A model generated the notes under the pieces. The model saw only the letters and a list, made by a program, of their open reading frames with translations, made no database searches and was not told the DNA's origin. Position numbers and translations under genes: made by a program. A stretch of DNA of 6,033 nt from Abditibacteriota bacterium (lineage in GTDB: Bacteria; Armatimonadota; UBA5829), in contig JAGDDM010000182.1 in the NCBI GenBank assembly GCA_017958015.1, positions 1-6,033 of the forward strand, written 5' to 3'. Below, piece after piece: positions 4,601 through 6,033 of the stretch; the stretch's first letter is position 1; the number at the start of each line of letters is the position of its first letter.

Positions 4601-6033
4601 CTCGGCGGCCACTACAAGGAAGCCGGCCGCAGAGGCTGGAAGTTCGAGACCACCAAAGACGAGATTACTTTCACCGGCTCAACATGGGTTAAACCCGTCA
4701 AGGCGCCGGGCGCCGATAAAGGCGGCACCACCATTCAGGAAGGCGGCGCCGAAGGTTGGTGGGCAGGCGAAGCGGGAGCCAAGGCCGGCCGCGGCTGGAT
4801 GCAGGCTTCCGAAAGCACCAAGGCCGTAAAGACCTGGACCGCTCCCAAGGACGGAACCGTTACCGTTGTGGGCAAAGTCGTGAAGGACTTCTTCCACAAC
4901 GAAAAGGGTCAGCCCGTAAACGTGAAGATTACCCACAACGCGGAAGATGTTTGGGGTTGGAAGCAGGTTATGCCCGGCGACCTCACCGGTCTGGGGCACG
5001 ACCTGAAGTTCGACATCGCCAAGGGCGACACTGTCCGCTTCTACCTTGACTACGGCAAATCCTTCGACGACGACGTTGTGGACTGGCTGCCTGTCATCAC
5101 CTACGTAAGCGACGCCAAGGAAGCTCCCAAGGCCTCGGTGATCCGCATCAACTGCGGTTCCAACGCCAACTACACCGATAATACCGGCAAAGTTTGGAGT
5201 GCCGACAAGTACGCCACCGGCGGCGCCGCGGCTCAGGGCTGCGCCACCCTCTCCGACGCCACCAACCGCATCGACGACGCCAATTTGTACAAGACCGCCC
5301 GCAGCGGTAAGTTCTCCTACAAGATTCCCGTGGCCGAGGGCATCTACAGAATCAGAGTCAAGTTCGCCGAGCCCAAGTACGCCGACTACTTCAAGAGACC
5401 CTTCAACGTCTCCGTGAACGGCTTCACCGAGTACCGCAACTTCGACATCTGCCACTCCGCCAAGGGCATGAACAAGCCCTACGACGCCCTGTTCAACTAC
5501 GTTGTCCCCGAGGGCGGCTTCATTAATCTCGCCTTCGATCCCGGCTGGGAACCGGCCATGGCCACCGGCGACGCCTTGGTGAACGCCATCGAGATTACGC
5601 CCGAGGATAGAGTCATCACCCGCATCAACTGCGGCTCCGGCTCCGACTACATCGACTGGAACGGCAACATCTGGAAGGCCGACAACCACGTAAACGGCGG
5701 CACCCTCATCACCGGTGAAGGCAACGTGCAGCAGGCCACTCCCACCCTCTACGATCAGGAACTGGTTCGCACCGCCAGAAGCGGCAAGACCATCACCTAC
5801 GTCATTCCCATGCCCGACAGACTCTACAGCGTACACCTGAAGTTCGCCGAGTTGTGGCTTAAGACCGACGAGCTGCAGAGAAGCAACACCCACGGCGACC
5901 TGTGGACAGGACCCAAGGGCAAGAAGCTGAGACCCGTGGACATCTCCATCAACGGCAAACTCGTTGCAAAGGATTGGGATATGGGCCAGTGGGCGGAAGA
6001 AGACCACTTCAACGCCGACCTCCGCTTCGACGA
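1700..6033 (+). CDS. Large secreted modular alpha-galactosidase-like (clan GH-D) protein, 3' end outside window
   Basis: Open for 1444 codons from ATG 1700, with no stop before the edge. Order of parts: signal peptide 1-21 (cleavage near ILSA|K); Lys/Ala-rich linker 22-61; beta-sandwich region 62-500 with a W-IGTD-VE-Y-L-DGRF-V-F-NK start and YRYHVTAFPKTGVLRQW, as in N-terminal domains of GH36-like enzymes; TIM-barrel-like core about 500-770; beta domain to about 865; FN3 869-957; beta-sandwich module 1015-1135; malectin 1147-1301; second malectin from 1306, cut. Core motifs are LWEDAGW (571-577), KLLVW (606-610), CSGG (666-669) and YTDVNYD (681-687). In clan GH-D the last corresponds to the acid/base Asp (here D683). 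The nucleophile is not at its usual place. The likely role is attack on, or binding of, alpha-linked galactosyl or related glycans outside the cytoplasm; the substrate is unknown. Codon use is strongly biased to GCC, ACC, GGC and TCC, which suggests high expression. Fold call fairly sure, activity unsure. Confidence 0.85.
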   Translation, partial: MKRFALAALMVCVASVPILSAKTAKKSAPKNTKTTAAKKVTAKKQPAAKPAAQAQSAASAKVGDAYAVKRSGNSWAIGTDAVEVEYTLRDGRFLVTGFTNKKTAPAKKYVTAANPVDMGVEVFNTSGDDYSCDALKTVKLGEGADSAEVSVDSVEVKKGDKIGMVVDSQGEYSGDHVEWGTTVTYTDGDSYNSADDVDAVGLEVWGYYAYDTNSGGLVLMEDRLTTTTKQRVASPTQASGYRVGPYEPFVGSTQFHPSNGAAAVRVFTAPKDGTISVRGNAKRLGTGGTDVKIAKLVKRDNSNSIKRNYKYTLVSAQPSKTAVGGSSCVRLDITMNQTSLEDPADTSVYRYHVTAFPKTGVLRQWADIDNKTKSPVSINPVLQNIAIKNTQGKYTASWMTGETVDRTQGLMYHADLGKDMGKSISATASAGLMPWMGIKSGDVSEDGIYTAPDYMGTWNILANRGENGNIILSSSAPDRKNDKLQPGTSLRLPYVAFGVFAGGYDDMMRDLYTWQYTYLWDYTHIEWFAKTPFTVAWYGDSDNCAMKFCGHLGQLDMDTTDEVRTAGMDVLWEDAGWSAVCHWWDASFEGPDFALTRRYLEKNGMKLLVWMQGHQTNGLTSSKVASWGNIQRRTDGMGFSRNIDIKLRYQTETFLDRHPRASFHTCSGGSNYSHLFEIQRYTDVNYDADGPAADYTNAYWSYAELPDKWFDNMNPWGYPREYEDNILWRMLTQVPKWGLDITDHELKEMALIVDLYKYLLKEGVAGRWSFMPHPVVKGDEKDYNYGQRMNYDGTKGLIVLKDTPKANVTVYPRGLVGNKTYLVQCEKQNYTQTRVGKDLMMNGVDVAANTVGEIIYLNLPGRPRGKSDTVAPSAPDTVYAKRETNIGFAGMGIYWSAAKDNNYISYYEVKRGDTVLGVAGTGHYYFDRTEGWSETADYYVRTVDGDRNVSEWKLAKRIADEPDTYTALGGHYKEAGRRGWKFETTKDEITFTGSTWVKPVKAPGADKGGTTIQEGGAEGWWAGEAGAKAGRGWMQASESTKAVKTWTAPKDGTVTVVGKVVKDFFHNEKGQPVNVKITHNAEDVWGWKQVMPGDLTGLGHDLKFDIAKGDTVRFYLDYGKSFDDDVVDWLPVITYVSDAKEAPKASVIRINCGSNANYTDNTGKVWSADKYATGGAAAQGCATLSDATNRIDDANLYKTARSGKFSYKIPVAEGIYRIRVKFAEPKYADYFKRPFNVSVNGFTEYRNFDICHSAKGMNKPYDALFNYVVPEGGFINLAFDPGWEPAMATGDALVNAIEITPEDRVITRINCGSGSDYIDWNGNIWKADNHVNGGTLITGEGNVQQATPTLYDQELVRTARSGKTITYVIPMPDRLYSVHLKFAELWLKTDELQRSNTHGDLWTGPKGKKLRPVDISINGKLVAKDWDMGQWAEEDHFNADLRFD
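1763..1882 (+). other. Lys/Ala/Pro-rich low-complexity linker after the signal peptide
   Basis: Residues 22-61 contain repeated AKK/AAK-type steps, with ten lysines in residues 22-49, then turn Ala/Gln-rich. It resembles histone H1-like tails but follows a signal peptide. It is probably a disordered, basic tether at the cell surface. Confidence 0.75.
3182..4009 (+). other. GH-D (GH36/GH27-like) catalytic-barrel region
   Basis: Residues 495-770. Visible elements are the PGTSLRLPYVAFGVFAGGYDD strand region leading in, the DAGW turn (574-577), KLLVW (606-610), RRTDGMG (632-638), HTCSGGSNYS (664-673) and YTDVNYDAD (681-689). In related enzymes the C-SGG motif precedes a W-SD-x-x-x-D motif by about 15 residues, as seen here. 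The loop between KLLVW and RRTDGMG is only about 20 residues and has no Asp or Glu. Confidence 0.65.
4304..4570 (+). other. Fibronectin type III domain
   Basis: Residues 869-957 show the FN3 pattern: APSAPDTV at the start, Trp 895 in strand B (IYWSAAKDN), ISYYEVKRGD (904-913), and a C-terminal YYVRTVDGDRNVSEW (938-952). It is probably a spacer between the enzyme core and the C-terminal binding modules. Confidence 0.8.
4742..5104 (+). other. Beta-sandwich (carbohydrate-binding-like) module
   Basis: Residues 1015-1135. The module runs from WWAGE through TWTAPKDGTVTVVGKV (1045-1060) and a KGDTVRFYLD strand (1108-1117) to DWLPVITY (1128-1135). I know this W-AP-DG ... GD-I-F ... W-P-I-Y layout from secreted glycan-degrading proteins but cannot name a family with certainty. 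Related pieces occur in the N-terminal part of the same protein. Confidence 0.5.
5138..5602 (+). other. Malectin domain 1
   Basis: Residues 1147-1301. Malectin hallmarks in order: RINCGS (1149-1154), VWSAD (1165-1169), LYKTAR (1196-1201), YRIRVKFAE (1216-1224), FNVSVNG (1235-1241), FDI (1248-1250) and a closing LVNAIEI (1293-1299). Malectin domains bind sugars; those in bacteria are usually appended to glycosidases as targeting modules. Confidence 0.8.
5615..6033 (+). other. Malectin domain 2, cut by window edge
   Basis: Residues 1306-1444. It repeats the pattern of domain 1: RINCGS (1308-1313), IWKAD (1324-1328), LVRTAR (1355-1360), YSVHLKFAE (1376-1384) and VDISING (1413-1419). It lacks the Tyr of the LY-T-R motif (Val here). 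It also has an insertion of about 15 residues between KFAE and the ING strand (1385-1412). The last strands lie beyond the window. Confidence 0.75.

Noticed and set aside
2642..4612. 656-codon open frame on the minus strand
   Set aside because: It lies in exact codon register opposite the glycosidase-like gene. Its ends are sense TCA codons (2642-2644 and a start at 4612), and it stays open because that gene avoids TTA, CTA and TCA. The translation is a Gly/Val-rich shadow with no domain.
4679..6007. 442-codon open frame on the minus strand
   Set aside because: Same antisense codon-register effect; it ends at the sense TCA at 4679-4681. No ribosome binding site or recognisable domain.

Overview
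The window looks bacterial. Both genes have good Shine-Dalgarno sites, the promoters are sigma70-like, there are no introns, and both products begin with Sec-type signal peptides. It holds two long genes pointing away from each other across a 154-bp gap (1546-1699), and both run off the window. The protein types (23-residue leucine-rich repeats, a GH36/GH27-like glycosidase core, malectin and FN3 modules) are typical of free-living or gut polysaccharide degraders. I cannot assign a phylum from sequence alone; PVC, Fibrobacterota or Armatimonadota-like groups are guesses.

Left part (1-1545, minus strand): the first 515 codons of an exported leucine-rich-repeat protein. Fourteen exact-length 23-residue repeats are followed by an interrupting segment. 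A second copy of the N-terminal cap then starts another repeat run that continues past base 1. Internal similarity suggests a block of at least three repeats was duplicated at a six-repeat offset.

Centre (1546-1699): a compact divergent regulatory region. The two -35 boxes are seven bases apart. There are two perfect 12-bp palindromes, a 9-bp inverted repeat pairing one promoter with the other's start region, and a UUCG-loop hairpin at the predicted 5' end of the rightward mRNA.

Right part (1700-6033, plus strand): the first 1444 codons of a very large secreted modular protein. In order it has a signal peptide, a Lys/Ala-rich linker, a beta-sandwich N-terminal region, a clan GH-D (alpha-galactosidase-like) barrel, an FN3 domain, a beta-sandwich module, a malectin domain, and a second malectin domain cut by the window edge. 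The putative acid/base motif and the CSGG motif are visible, but the stretch that should carry the catalytic nucleophile appears shortened and has no acidic residue at the usual spacing. This is the oddest point in the window.

Together the pair suggests a surface or secreted glycan-binding/degrading protein next to a secreted protein-binding repeat protein. A functional link is inferred only from the shared divergent promoter region. I see no RNA gene, mobile element, CRISPR array or terminator.
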